A stretch of 25,395 nucleotides of DNA from Geosiphon pyriformis (GCA_016748015.1 JAAOMT010000597.1:636497-661891); one strand, 5' to 3'. Numbered from the stretch's first letter, positions 8,889 to 20,940 are shown. Notes: a model not told the origin generated them from the letters alone. Translations and numbers: made by a program.

Positions 8889-10122
8889 ACAGGCTTAAAA
8901 AGTTTGGAAAATTTATAAAGATAATTAAATGATCATAAATCCCAACCATTTTCCCGAAAAGTAAATCTTTGTTTTAACATTAATATAAGGATATATTTGA
9001 GAAGTTAACCAATCAAAACTTTCTCCATAATCAATAAATTTCAAAAATACTGAATTTTCTAATCAATTTTTAAAATAATATATACATATAAAATTTATTT
9101 GTAAATAATCGTAAGATTTGTCAAATTGTTAATACAGACCTTTTTAATTTCTAAACAAACTGAATATCTTCGTAGAAAGTCAGATGTTTATGAAATTTTT
9201 TTTGGGATAGAAAAATTTTTGGGATAAAAAAAACGTATTTCGGGTGTCTGATTTTCTTAATCGATTCAGAGAAGTTGCTCTGGGCATTCGAGGAGAGATA
9301 TGTTCATTTCAAAGCGAGTTGATTCAAAGAAAATTTTGTATTATTTACTAATAAATATCTTGGCAGAAAAAATTTTCTTGTTTGGGTAAATATTCATAAT
9401 ATAACACTTGTAGTTTTCATCGATATGTTGGCCACGAAATTTAGAATTTTATAAAAAAGTCTTTATTAGATTAAAGATTCTCTTTTAGAACACTGAGTAA
9501 CTTAATGTCAGACTAGATTTTCGAGCCAAAATTTCAAAAGTCCTGTACATTTTTCCTATTTAGGAGCATTTTAAATTCTTTAGTTTAATAAAAATGACCG
9601 CAATAAAAAAATATGATGTCATTAGAATTTTTAGTCCAAACTCTTAAGCAATATATATTTTTTGTCATGTCATTTTTTAAACATAATATTGCGACGTAAG
9701 GTTCAAAAGTTTAATCACAAATTTAAAGGTTCGTTGTTTTTTTAAAATTGCAACTGTAAAACAGGTTTTATTCGCGAAAACTTATTTTCTTTACAAGAAA
9801 TCAAAAAGTAGATTTGTATAAAATCTTTTGTGATGAGTTAATATAATTTAATTGTCCTATTTGATGCATCTTCAAAAAAATGAAATGCATGCAACCTACA
9901 AGCTTTTGAATGCTTCAAAACAAACCTAATTTTTTTAGAATTGTTAACATTTCTTTAATGAAAATATTTTATTTAACCTATTTTCTAATGAATAAAACGT
10001 TATAAACTTCTAACCATTGATCTAACCTTTTTTGGTGAATTTATTGGCTAAAATTTTTCTTTAATCAAACTCTTGAATCAGAAGTTAAAAGAACATGTCC
10101 CATCATATTTTTTAAATAAAAT
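8889..10122. other. Spacer between two convergent genes
   Basis: I see no coding frame. It should contain both 3' ends; AATAAA-like strings are too common here to choose poly(A) sites. A short duplication, TTTTTGGGATA, occurs twice within about 25 nt near 9197-9225. Confidence 0.5.
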
Positions 10123-11393
10123 TTAATCGTCAAGGCCTTTAAGAATATAATAGTAAAATTCCTGGAAAGGTCTTTCCATTCGAACTTCTAATAAAGCTAG
10201 CTTGTTATCGTCCAAATTTGTGCAAGAAATAAAGTAAATTTCTTGAGTTTGTGAAAGTATTTCGATGCCGACCGCCCAAGGAAAGTTAGCAAAATCGCAA
10301 TTTTTATAGCCAACTCTTTTCAATGAGCTGGCTCGGGGTCGTAAAGCATGATGCATTTCACCAAATATTGGGCCAGCAGCGTTCTCAATTATAAAATCTC
10401 CAAGATATCTTCCTTGAACCTTAATACATTCAACGACCAAATTTCCAAGTTCAGTTATCTCGAAATGTTGTCTATCAATGCAACTATTAAAAACCACAGC
10501 AAGCCTGACCAAACTTTGTTGGTACTTTGCTATAGACTCCAAAATTTTATCGGCCATGTAATCTTGATGAATGATGGTCCCATCATACCAAGCAGCGTTC
10601 AAAACATCGCAATCTAGGTTGAGCCAAGTAATGCGTCTACTTTGCTCAACGAATAACTTGTATAACATAGCAGTTAAAACGGTTACCTCGTATTTTCTCT
10701 CGTTTTCAATTCCATTATTACTAATAGCGTTGATATTGGGACCAGAAGATCTCCTCCTATTACCAACACTGGTTAGATAAGCAATTTCTCCTTCACTTTG
10801 GGTCTCAACACCATCCCCCTTATAAACAGACTTTTCTATAGGAACGACGGCATTATACCAAGTCTTGACGGATTCGATCATGTTTTTCTCCTCTAAGACG
10901 GTGATATTATCAATATAGTTCATCAAAGAAGGCGGTTGGATTTCCAGATTAGGAATTAAACCATGTAGAACCGCTTTATCATGATCTGAAAGGCTTCCAA
11001 TGCAAGTGGAAACTAACTTGACGCGTTTCTCCTGCTGCTGACAATACAGGAATGGATTGTTCCACAAAAGAGGCAGAATATGATGTGTCCAAGTTTTGTT
11101 GACGAATAAGAGATCATGCAAGATTTCTTGTTCTTCTATTAAAAAAAAAGAAGGGAAATAACTATTTTATTGCAAAAGCTAGTTAGATAACAATATGGAA
11201 ATTCCACTTTAGGACAGTATAATAATAATAAATGCAGAAGTGAATATGAATATGTATGTCACTATAGCAGCCAAATTTTCTTTTGTAAGAAGGCTCGGTT
11301 GATCCTAAGTAAAACATGCCTCCACTTACCAAGCTCTCCTACAAAATGTCCTAGGATTATAGGTAATATATCGACGGGAATTTGAGGGGGCAT
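10123..11393 (-). CDS. F-box protein, 358 aa, two exons
   Basis: Exon 1 is 11393-11330 (64 nt, 21 codons plus one base), beginning MPPQIPVDILPIILGHFVGE. It ends at a consensus donor G/GTAAGT. The intron is 11329-11136 (194 nt) and ends TTTTTTTTAATAG. Exon 2 is 11135-10123 and continues EEQEILHDLLFVNKTW, then THHILPLLWNNPF. Joined, residues 3-50 form a complete F-box with the usual LPxxxLxxI start, the L(x)VNKxW block and the LPLLWxxPF ending. F-box proteins recruit substrates to SCF ubiquitin ligases through Skp1. The rest is LRR-like (ITWLNLDCDVLNA, LVRLAVVFNSC, EIYFISCTNLDD) as in the large glomeromycete F-box/LRR families. At 358 residues it is shorter than many of these, and the end (RPFQEFYYYILKGLDD) does not look like an LRR, so a late frameshift is possible. 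The exon join is my inference from frame and motif. Confidence 0.82.
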
Positions 11394-13857
11394 TTTAGTT
11401 TTTAGGTAAAGTGGGATGCTGACAGCTTTATATAAAATTTCTATCTTTTTGAAGTTACATCATCATTACGATGTTATTGTAACAAAGATTATTTTTAGCA
11501 GATAGATTGATGTATGAGTTAAAATGTGTCATAAATGATGAGTATAGCGTTCAGAGAATTCCACATTTGGAGAATTCTTTATGAGTCCCTAAATCTTTGA
11601 CCAAGTAAAAAGTTCCATGATTAGATTAATTCATAAAATATTTTTAGGAGAAAGACAACTGAAATAATTTTAGAAATATTCCTGGACAACTATTTTTGCT
11701 TGAAAAAGTTTTTTATCATAAATCTTGATCTTTTCTAAAAAAAAAAAGGTTTATCTGCCAATTCAATAGATCTCAGAGTAAAAAATTGGTTTAAAATATT
11801 TTGACACGTATTCCGGCTAATAAATTTTAAATATGTTAAAATTTAATCAAATAAATAAATTTTAATTAAAAACGTAAACTAGAATATTTTCAGTTATTTT
11901 TAAAAAATTCAAAAACCAACCCAATTTAACACGAATATAATAGTTACAACTATTCAGCATATTTAAATTTTCTAATTTAAATATGATAGTAACACATATT
12001 TAATGAATTTATAAACTCAATAAAGCTTTCAAGTATGTTTCATCTTTTTATTTCCAGATTCGATTTTTCTTAAAAAGCTTATTGCTAAATTTGAATTGCC
12101 CGATTCTAACTGATTTGCAATCTTTGCTGATCCTCCATATCAATTTCCAGTTGGTCAAAAAAAAAATACTGCTTGGAATATACATTTCAATATCTTTATA
12201 AAAACATATTTCTAAAATTCAAAAGATGCTGAATAATTATTTGTGGTTTTATAATGAGGTAAAAAAAAAAACATATGGTAAATTTTTCCTCATGAAATAT
12301 AGTCTTCCCACAATCCACTATTCGAGTACATGTGTTTTCTATTTTTGTTAATAAATAAGCTGACATTGCTTTTTTTATATTAATCTGATTAAATTAATTT
12401 TAATAGTTTGCAAAATTATTTTATGATAAACTGTTTTAATTTGCTTGGTATTACTTTACAAAAATTTATATAAAACTGTTAAAAAATTAATAAAATTTTT
12501 ATGTTTAAAATTAAAATTTTGCTTAATTTGTCAATTCTTACCAAGTAATAGTTTAATTAATTTAATATATAATATATAAAAAACAAATTTAAGTTTATTA
12601 TTTCTCAAATAAATTTTAATTATATGATTAAAAATCAGTTTTGTTTGTCTATATTATTGCTGATTTTAGTTATAATTAATTTAATATCAAATATAAATAT
12701 AAATAAATATATATACAATATTATAAAAAACACCTTTAATGAAATAAAAACAACAAATTGTAATTCATTAACATATTATTGTTATGACCAAAATGGTCAT
12801 AATTGTCAAATTTTAATAATCTGTTTTTTTCATTTAAGTTTTTGGAACGTAAATACCTAATAGAAATACCCAAGGAAATTTAAAATTAATAAAATTAAAA
12901 ATATTTTGAGTTTAAATGAAATTCCTCTTAAATTGTATAGACAAAACATCTTGCGATAAAAACAAAATAAGCTAAGAACCAAAAAGTTTTTCGAATTATG
13001 TAACCTTCAATTTTTTGAAATAGTTATAGAAATTTATAATTGAGGGTGATTCTATTTCAAGTAAAATACTATTTTAAAATCTTGGCCTCAAAACTAAAAT
13101 TTAAAAAGAGAAATTAGTCAAAGGGAAACCCTTAAATCAGCATATATTTATTTTTACCATTTAAATCGATAGGCCTAAACATCTATTATCATGAAAATAG
13201 GTAAAACACTCCCATATTGAGCTAACCATATATATTTTTGAAATATGCTAGTCTACGTCAGTAAATTTGGACGCCTTCTAACTAAAGTATTTAAAGAAGC
13301 AACCCCCAAATAACAAATGAAGTTTTGCGCATAAGATTTTTATTATCTTTCATCATCATAAACTCGTACATCCAAATATAGTTTTAACCAAACCAAAAAA
13401 ATAAGAAGATAAATCTAATAAAATATTGCTTTGATATGAAAGAGCCCTGTTTTGTGCGCGCCATTCATACTCAATAATTCTTTCTATTGCTAAATTTTAC
13501 CTTTCTGATCATTGTGGAATGGACTGAGCTTCTGCTGATATAGTTCTTTGATTTTAAAAATATTATAAATGTTATGTTCGAAGATTTCTGGCGTATGTTA
13601 ATGTTTGGAAGTACTACGAAAGACTCATACGCTGAATATTTAATTGTATTGTGAAAAGAAGACTCTTTTATTCAATTCTCGGAAGATATTAACATTAGAT
13701 GTGAATGGATGGATATTTAATTATTGAGACTTATATTTTTGAGATTCACTTTATCAATAAAAATTTATCGATAACTAAAAACTGGTTTCGAGAATAAATT
13801 GACGGTCAAATTTGAGATTAAGTGAGGTAATAGTGAATAAAAAGACTTTGAACTTAC
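11394..13857. other. AT-rich spacer and upstream region of the F-box gene
   Basis: There is no gene that I can support over about 2.5 kb. A 78-codon frame at 12624-12860 starts with a hydrophobic stretch but is made mostly of A/T-rich codons (I, N, L, Y) and is probably chance. A perfect 9-bp inverted repeat lies inside it (12782-12802). A slightly richer patch around 13440-13700 holds no readable frame. Confidence 0.5.
12782..12802. repeat. Perfect 9-bp inverted repeat, AAA spacer
   Basis: TTATGACCA, then AAA, then TGGTCATAA. The arms contain C and G, which makes it less likely to be a trivial A/T palindrome. It resembles the size of a dimeric regulator site but no gene start is near, so no role is assigned. 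Confidence 0.6.
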
Positions 13858-13957
13858 CAGGGTAGGTTTTAAAGTTCTCTGGAAGTGCTTCAGAAATTAT
13901 ATTCATCCAATAGAGATTATGATTTCCACTGATTAAAATAATTTTTGAGAAGGTTTC
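13858..13957 (-). pseudogene. Exon trace, metallophosphatase-like motif
   Basis: On the minus strand, 13957 to 13858 is open for 33 codons and reads ETFSKIILISGNHNLYWMNI, then ISEALPENFKTYP. It ends exactly at a consensus donor, G/GTAAGT (13858/13857). The block IILISGNHNL resembles the hydrophobic-strand-plus-GNH(D/E) metal-binding motif of calcineurin-like phosphoesterases, with Asn where Asp or Glu is usual. The preceding codon is TAA (13960-13958), which could be a former CAA. I could not find the preceding or following exons with confidence, so this may be a relic of a dead gene, or the resemblance may be accidental. Confidence 0.25.
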
Positions 13958-13960
13958 TTA

Positions 13961-15565
13961 AAAGGCTGATTTTATCGCCAAAGGGTGAAAATTTATCTAA
14001 TACCGTATGACAATATATGTAAGCAATTTTTTTTAATCTTCATCTATGTTATCCCATATTTTAAGTCTAGCAATCACCAAATCTCAGGCTGGGCATTTAA
14101 AAATAATGCATATTCCTCGATCATCAAAGTTATTTCTTTGATTATAAATGAAAAATTATGTGCCGAATTTTGTTGCTTGAGTTCTCAAAAATCAAACTTT
14201 TTATTTTTCTTCAATAATAGTAGTTGAATTAAAGTTTCCTTTAAGGAAATCCTTTTTAATTTTTGATAATGTGGTGATTCTTGAACAATGGGAGAAGTTT
14301 CTTATTGCACTTATTTTATATGTTTACTCCTGGGATAGGAAAACTTGCAGTTGTTATACTTATCAAATTTTAAAATTTACATTAAAATAATAATTTGATT
14401 GATTAATTTGCTCAATTTTATTGCAAGTCTTCAGCTGAAAATGTATATCAAGAATTGGTTATGTCACAGATTCATCCCTAAAAAATACATCAAAATTTAT
14501 ATCAAAAGAATACCCTAAATATTTTTCACATTAAAAAAATTGTGATTTAGTTTTGGTTTCACTATCAAAACAAAATGGAAGATTTATTGTAAAAAATTTT
14601 TTAGTTAAAATATTACTACTGGCGCAAACCAACCAACGATCTTACATACTGTTTAATTTCAGAATGGCTATGAGATTCCAGGTCCTATTTGATTTTAAAC
14701 GGCGACAAAAAAAAAGATTTTGATTTAAAACTATAAATTAGAAGAAGTTTGAAAACGCTTAATTATGATAAGATCAATGCTAAATGGACAAAAGAGTTTC
14801 TTTTAAAAACCAGCAAATCAATTATTATATTGATAATTTAAAAGCCTTGACTTTAAAAAAAATGAATTGTTGAACAAGGTATTAGCAAAGCCAATTCATT
14901 TGTTAAAGTCAGCAATATATATCTAAATTTGATAAATATTGATCTTTATTTTAACAAAAGACACAAATTGTTTACAGCTTTAAATTATATATTACGAATA
15001 ATTTAATATGAAAAAAATTTTTTTTTATTACTAAACACTATAATCACCAATTTAAATATATGGCAATTAATAATTTAAATTCTTTATTTAGTTAGAATAA
15101 TAATATTAATAATAATATATTTTCGAATTACCCCAATTGTAATATTCACAATTGAAAATATTTTTATTTTGATTATTATATTATAAATCCACTTGAATAT
15201 ATATTACTTTTTAAATTTATTGTATTTAATTATGTGAGAGTTATTTAATTGCTATCGTGAAATTAAATTTTTCTCTTTTAATACTTAATTAATTCTTCCC
15301 CAATTGTAACACTCATTTTAAGAACAAAAGTTCAAAATTATGCCATTCCTTTAAATTTAAACCTTAAATTTAGAATTATCATCATACAGACGAAATTCAT
15401 ATGTCACATTCCTCGATCATGTGAGAATATCTTACGTTATTCATGATAGAATTGATTCATAGAGCTAAATCATTTTTACTTTTTTATTCTTCATTTATCA
15501 TATATTTCACCACCTAAATCTCGATCTTTTACTTTCAAACACTAATTTTATTATTAACACCCACT
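13961..15565. other. Spacer and upstream region of the crystallin-domain gene
   Basis: No gene is supported. An 80-codon frame at 13985-14227 lies opposite possible coding traces on the minus strand and cannot be judged. A 12-nt direct repeat (CCCCAATTGTAA) occurs at 15131-15142 and 15298-15309 upstream of the next gene. I looked for heat-shock elements (alternating GAA and TTC every 5 bases) in 15300-15565 and found no convincing array. Confidence 0.45.
15131..15309 (+). repeat. Pair of 12-nt direct repeats upstream of the crystallin-domain gene
   Basis: CCCCAATTGTAA occurs at 15131-15142 and 15298-15309, each followed after two or three further bases by TCA. The spacing is 167 nt. It contains the palindrome CAATTG. 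It could be a repeated regulatory site or an old duplication. The second copy lies about 260 nt before the start codon. Confidence 0.5.
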
Positions 15566-16478
15566 ATGACTAATGTACCCTATGAACTGGCTCTTCAAGA
15601 ATATGGTTTCCCAGTGGACCAAGAAGCAACTAATTATGCTGGCTCAATTGCTATAGAAGAAAACGATAAAGCTTTTGTCATTACTGTCAGTCTTCCGGTA
15701 ATTATCAGAATATGAAACCGCTTGCGTTACAGAATATTTGTCATTCAAAGTTTTCCACTGTTATATCATTTCTCAAAGGATTTCCACGTCGAGTACAAAA
15801 TCATTGGGGAAATCCTTGCAATTTTTGGGATTATTAAGAATTTCGCCGGAAGTGTATCGCTTCCCTTGAGCATGACATCGGTAGATAATTTGAATGCAGT
15901 GTCTAAAGTTGGAATGACTTTCAAAGACGGTGAGGTTACTTCATCTGCTGATACGGCAGCTCTTATAGAAACCAAGGAATCTTTTATGGATCCGTTGATT
16001 TCAGACGATTTTGAATTTGGAATTGAAACTACAACTAAAAAAGAATGTAAGGATGAGTCAAGGATTAAATTAGTGGCAACCACCGTCGCAGGAATGACTG
16101 CGATCAAGCGGGAAAAGGAACAAAGATTTTATCAAAGATTTTGTCACCCTATAAAACTGCCACTTGAAATTATTGATGTCGAAACTCGGCATGAATGGGA
16201 AGTTGATGGAAATTTAAACATCTTAATGCCTAAGAAAGAAATTTCCGAAGTCATCCTTCACAAAAAAGTACGAAAAGTTTCTTTATCATTTTACCTTTTG
16301 AAATTATCAAAATTCATTCATTTGCCTTTTTCTACAATCGTTACACTTTCAGGATCAGACAGCTATGTTGCCTTTGGAAGACTATAGTCATGACCCGGCC
16401 CATCGTAAAGCATCTGAATTGCACAAATTTATGGAGATTGTCTCGAACTTTCTTAATTCAGGCTTAAACTATGCTTAA
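15566..16478 (+). CDS. Small-heat-shock-like protein with two alpha-crystallin-type segments, 248 aa, three exons
   Basis: Exon 1 is 15566-15697 (44 codons), exon 2 15779-16267 (163 codons) and exon 3 16353-16478 (41 codons plus TAA). The introns are 81 and 85 nt, begin GTAATT and GTACGA, end CAAAG and TTTCAG, and both are phase 0. Two alpha-crystallin-type segments follow each other. The first (about residues 31-102) has KAFVITVSLP, then FHVEYKIIGEILAIFG, IKNFAGSVSLPLSM and FKDGEV. The second (about 118-198) has DDFEFGIETT, KREKEQRFYQRFCHPIKLP, then DVETRHEWEVDGNLNILMPK. The last pattern (F-x-R-F, LP, then a short loop before a strand ending MPKKE) is typical of Hsp20 chaperones, which bind unfolding proteins in the cytosol. 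There is no C-terminal I-x-I motif; exon 3 is probably helical. Intron 1 falls where a loop of the first domain would be, so a short exon could be missing. Confidence 0.75.
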
Positions 16479-17160
16479 AATTTACATTAATTTAGAGTCG
16501 GTGAAATTTTATAAATCATTTAAGTCGCAGGATTTCTGATTTCAAAAATTTATTTTTGGTTTATTGAGACATCAGGGTATTAAAACAATCATTGAACGAA
16601 GCTAATTATCAAGAATGGCTTACAATGTCCATTTAACTCAAATTTTGGTTTTGTTTACTTTGACAAACGTGATCCTGAGCTTCGAACAGGTATAAATAAT
16701 ATTCGAATAGAACGTAAATACAGTGATGTTTTTTTACGTTTCTCTTCATCGCCACATTTATCCAGCTCCAAGAAACAGAGAAACATAGGATGACAGAAAC
16801 AACATTTTCTACTATTGAAAAGGTTGACCTCACACCCTTAATGTTGTGACTTGGTGACAATGTTACGCTAATGGTTCTTTTAATACGTCCTTACCATTTT
16901 TTTTCGGATTTTTGATTGTTGATTAACTTTATTGTTTTGTTTTAATCTTATCAGACTGTTTGGGTAAACTCATTGATTGTTATAACTGTTGCCAACAAAT
17001 TTGCTGAAAAAGTTTTTGTTATTAATATGATCCTTATTTGCTTTATGCAAAAACAATATTCAGCAAAAAGAAAGAGAAAACAAATAAAAGATAAAAAAGT
17101 GTATTATAAAAACAAGCTTTTAAGAAATTTCTCTAATTTATTTTTCAATAAAATTATTTA
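16479..17160. other. Spacer with competing short frames
   Basis: Between 16590 and 16860 both strands have moderately long frames: plus strand QCPFNSNFGFVYFDKRDPEL and onward to TGA near 16789; plus strand ATG 16615, MAYNVHLTQILVLFTLTNVI, hydrophobic, ending at GTATAA; minus strand 16860-16633. None has a recognisable domain and I cannot choose among them. The 62-codon frame at 16973-17161 is composed of A/T-rich codons. Confidence 0.35.
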
Positions 17161-20100
17161 GATTTAAAATTCAAATATATATGCTATTTCTTTTGAGGCC
17201 AAGGTTTTATTCCAATTGTTAAAATTAAGATATCTGTAAATGTTAAGGTAAAAAATTAAAAATAATGATAACATGAGTTGGAAAATTGCAAAAAAATAGT
17301 ATAAAAAATGGAAAGTAAACATATTTTTATTTAATAAATGATTTTTTGAAAAATTGTAAACCAATTTATACTAATTCTTTGGTTAATTCTATTTACAGAT
17401 AAAAAAAAAAAATTTTATTAAAAAATGTATTTTCATAACTTTGTAAACATTGTTTTGTTATAAAAAATATTACAAAAATGCTAAAATAATATAAAACTTT
17501 TGTGAAAGCTAAATAAATAACTTAATAGTTTTAATTTTAATTTTTTGTTGCAATTAGCTTAAAGTTTAATAATCTTAATACTTAACAACAAACAAATAAA
17601 CTTGTTTAATGCTATAACTGTTGTCATATTCCAATTCGAAATAGTATTAAAAAATCAAATTTGGAATATTGTTATCAAAATAGTTTTTTTAATGTTTTAT
17701 TAATGTTTAATAATATTGGTCAATTGTAAATTGTTAAAGAATTAAATAGTGTAATTTTTTAATCATATTAAAGAAAACAACAAATCTGATATTTACCAAT
17801 TTTGATTTTTTTACCAATATAATTTAATAATATACTTAATTACTTTTAAAATCAAGATAAATTTAAAAAATAAAATATTTTTATAATTTTATAAAAGTTA
17901 ATACTAATAAATTAATTATTATATTGTTGTTTTAATTGAAATTTTGATAAAATTATTTAACAATTTTTCGATATACAGTTTTCACTAAAAATAATATTAA
18001 ATCAAAACTTGAAATTGCAATTTTTCAACAAACTGATTTTAAAACAACTAAAAAATCCAACCTTAAAATAAACAATTTATATATCAACTAGTTATTTACA
18101 AAATACATAATATACAATTATAATAATTTTAAAACTTTATGAAAAACATTAAAAATGACTTAAACAACATTCAAAAATTTTTTTAATATTAATGTATTTT
18201 ACTTTTATAAAAATAAATTATAAAATTGTTAAGTATTTCAATAAAATAATTATTATAAATAATAAGATAATTTAAATAATTATATATAATATCAAATATA
18301 ATATTGTTATAATATTGTTATTAACATTTTAATTTAAAAAAATTATTCATTATTTACTTTTTAGCAGAATAGTAGCATTTTAATCAAAATGTTAAATTTG
18401 TATTCATTTATTTTATTTAAATTTAGCATTATAATTAAAAAATATTTAATTAAAAAATTTAATATTGAACCAAATATTCTTAAACAATTAATGCAATAAT
18501 ATATTTTTAAATATAAACTTATATTAAATAAAGTTTTTGAATGTTTATAAACAATATAAATTAACAAATTGGCAAAAGGATATGTTAAATGGAATAGATA
18601 AATATTACTATTACTTAATCTTTTGAAACACTTTTGCTTTTATATTTAATTTTATTAAAACAATTTAATTTTCTAATTTGTTTTTCATATTTAATGACAT
18701 AAATTATTTTATATTATTGTAAATTGATTTTTTTTAAATGTAATTTATAACTTGTATTTTTAATATTATCACTTTTTTGTTTCTAATATATTGATTGACT
18801 TATTAAAATCCTAAATTTATAAAATTAACATTATTTTCTTAAATGCAAAAATTCCAGTCACATAAAATGGTTAAGTTTAAATTTTTGAACAAAATAAGTT
18901 TTTAAGTTTATAAGTTTATAAATTTTAATTACCTAAAATTTTCAAAGTTAATAACTTTTTTTGCCTTCTAATTTTGTAAAGTTTATATTTAGAGTTGAGA
19001 CAAAAAACAATTACTATTTCTGTTAATTTAATTAGAAAAACAACAATTAAAAAAGTTTTTTACAGGAGTAAAAACAATTTAATAAAATCTTATAAAAGCA
19101 TTTTTCTAAATTAAACAGATTTCAAACAACTTTTGGTTATTTAATACACTTTTTTTAATTGAATATTTTTTTATTCTTTAACAAATTTTACAACAATTAT
19201 TATTATTATTATTGTTGTTGTTGTTGTTATTGTTGTTGTTTTTAAATAGCTAATAATTTAAAAACGAACTTTTTGGCATTTTTTAAAGAATTAATTTTGT
19301 TTTTTTAAAAACTCCAAAATTATTATTATTATTTTCAAGCCAAAATTAAATAAATAATACAGTTTTAACATATAAATTGTTAAATATAATTTAATATTTA
19401 CAATATATATATATTTTATAATAAATAAAAATTATGTATTTTCTAAACAAAATTAGTCATTTAAACTAATTAAAACTACATTACTTTAAAATATTGTATA
19501 CAATTATTTGGCTTTATATATAATTATTTTAAATTTTTATTACATTAAGCTTTTTTGTTATATTTTAAAGCAAAATTTAATATGTTTATTAAAACACTTA
19601 TTATATTATTTAAACAGTAAACAAACTTTAGCAAATACTTTATAATTTTTTTAAAAAATTTTAATATATTAAATAATAATAAATTTACTAGATATTTTAA
19701 ATTTTATTCAGTTTTTTTCTTAGATTTACCAATAATTAGCTTATTTTTTTAATATTTGTTTTACAAAGCTGTTTAAATTAGTTTTTATTAACACTAAATT
19801 TTCTATTTGTTTTTGTTTAAATTAAAAAAATACTGTTGTTTATATTTGATTAAAATTAATTGCTTTTATTGAAATTAATAAAACATAAAACCAATATTTT
19901 GATTCTTAAAAAAGAAAAAACTACAAGCAAAACAAAAAACTTTTGTTGAAAATTTATCTTATCAGATAACTAATAAATAAAAACTTTTAATATTAATTTG
20001 CTAAAAGTTACACAATTTTTATTTATAGCTAAAGCATTATTCTCATTATTTATATATTAATTTTCAATTTTTAACACATTTTTATTTTTAGACTTTTAAA

Positions 20101-20940
20101 TCAATTAAGAAATACTAAAATATTTAATAAATAATATTTTTAAAATTATTATGATCATAAATTCAAAATTATTGATACTCAATTTTTATTAAAATTTATC
20201 CAAAATTACAGCATTTTTAATATTTTTAAATTAATTTCACATTTATATTTATATTTATTTTCATATATGCTAATTTCACCAGTCTTATTTTGTTCAACCA
20301 AATGAATTTAACTTTATTATTAAATTAATTTTTACAATAGCACATTAATAAGTTTATGTATTTTATTGCATTTTTTTATAAGCTGAATTTTGTTAAAATT
20401 AATTATGTTTAATCGTAATTCTATTTTAACAATAATAATAATATTTAAATAAGATTCAAATTTTATTGTTCTAAGTTAATAAATTTATTAAATTATGATA
20501 TATATAATATTTTAAAATTTTAAGTAGTTTAATTATCAATTCCAAAACAACATGTAAATATAAAATATAGTCTTAAACTAAATCTTATTTAATCAATTTG
20601 GTTTAATTTTTATGAAAAAACAAAGTTCTAGTGATGAATTAAGCTTGTTCAAAGCCCAATCAAAAATTTTTGGCATAAAATTAAGAATTAAGTTAATCCT
20701 AAAATTTATTTTTGCAAAACCAGTCAAAGAATTTAGGCTATTTTGATAAATAAATAACTCAGTTAATTTTTCCAATTTCAAATTTTTATATATAAAAATT
20801 TTAGTATTTGATTTCTTTTGTAAGCCACATTATATCTAAATAATTGTTTCTTGTATTATGTTTAAAAATGATACTAATAATATTAATAGAATTTAATAAA
20901 GTCAATACCCAAAAAATTAACTTCAGCATGGCTGTCAAAT
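17161..20940. other. Extreme AT-rich, CpG-poor gene desert
   Basis: About 3.8 kb is composed almost wholly of A and T (by eye about 85%; some 60-base lines have only 2-7 G+C). Reading it through I count four CpG dinucleotides, near 17637, 17968, 19265 and 20414. The frames present (for example 17364-17164 and 18567-18361 on the minus strand) are chance products of I, N, L, Y, K and F codons. No transposon motif is visible. It could be heterochromatic spacer, an old methylated and deaminated transposon graveyard, or something structural. Confidence 0.7.
19195..19241 (+). repeat. TTA/TTG trinucleotide microsatellite
   Basis: A run of TTA units passes into TTG units, with one TTA interruption (TTGTTGTTATTGTTGTTG). 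It is an imperfect trinucleotide array within the AT desert, with no coding frame through it. Confidence 0.85.

Noticed and set aside
12624-12860. 78-codon frame with hydrophobic start and several Cys
   Set aside because: It is made mostly of I, N, L, Y and K codons in very AT-rich DNA. The hydrophobic start is what ATT/TTA-rich DNA gives by chance.
13985-14227. 80-codon plus-strand frame
   Set aside because: No family is recognisable, and minus-strand frames over the same bases look at least as protein-like. I could not choose a strand.
15300-15565. Heat-shock elements before the crystallin-domain gene
   Set aside because: GAA and TTC triplets are present but not in the 5-base periodic arrangement required.
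16615-16860. Signal-peptide-like frame from 16615 and opposing frames on both strands
   Set aside because: Three incompatible readings compete and none has a domain or consistent exon structure.
17164-18567. Short minus-strand frames at 17164-17364 and 18361-18567
   Set aside because: They lie in the AT desert and consist of low-complexity codons with no start context or motif.
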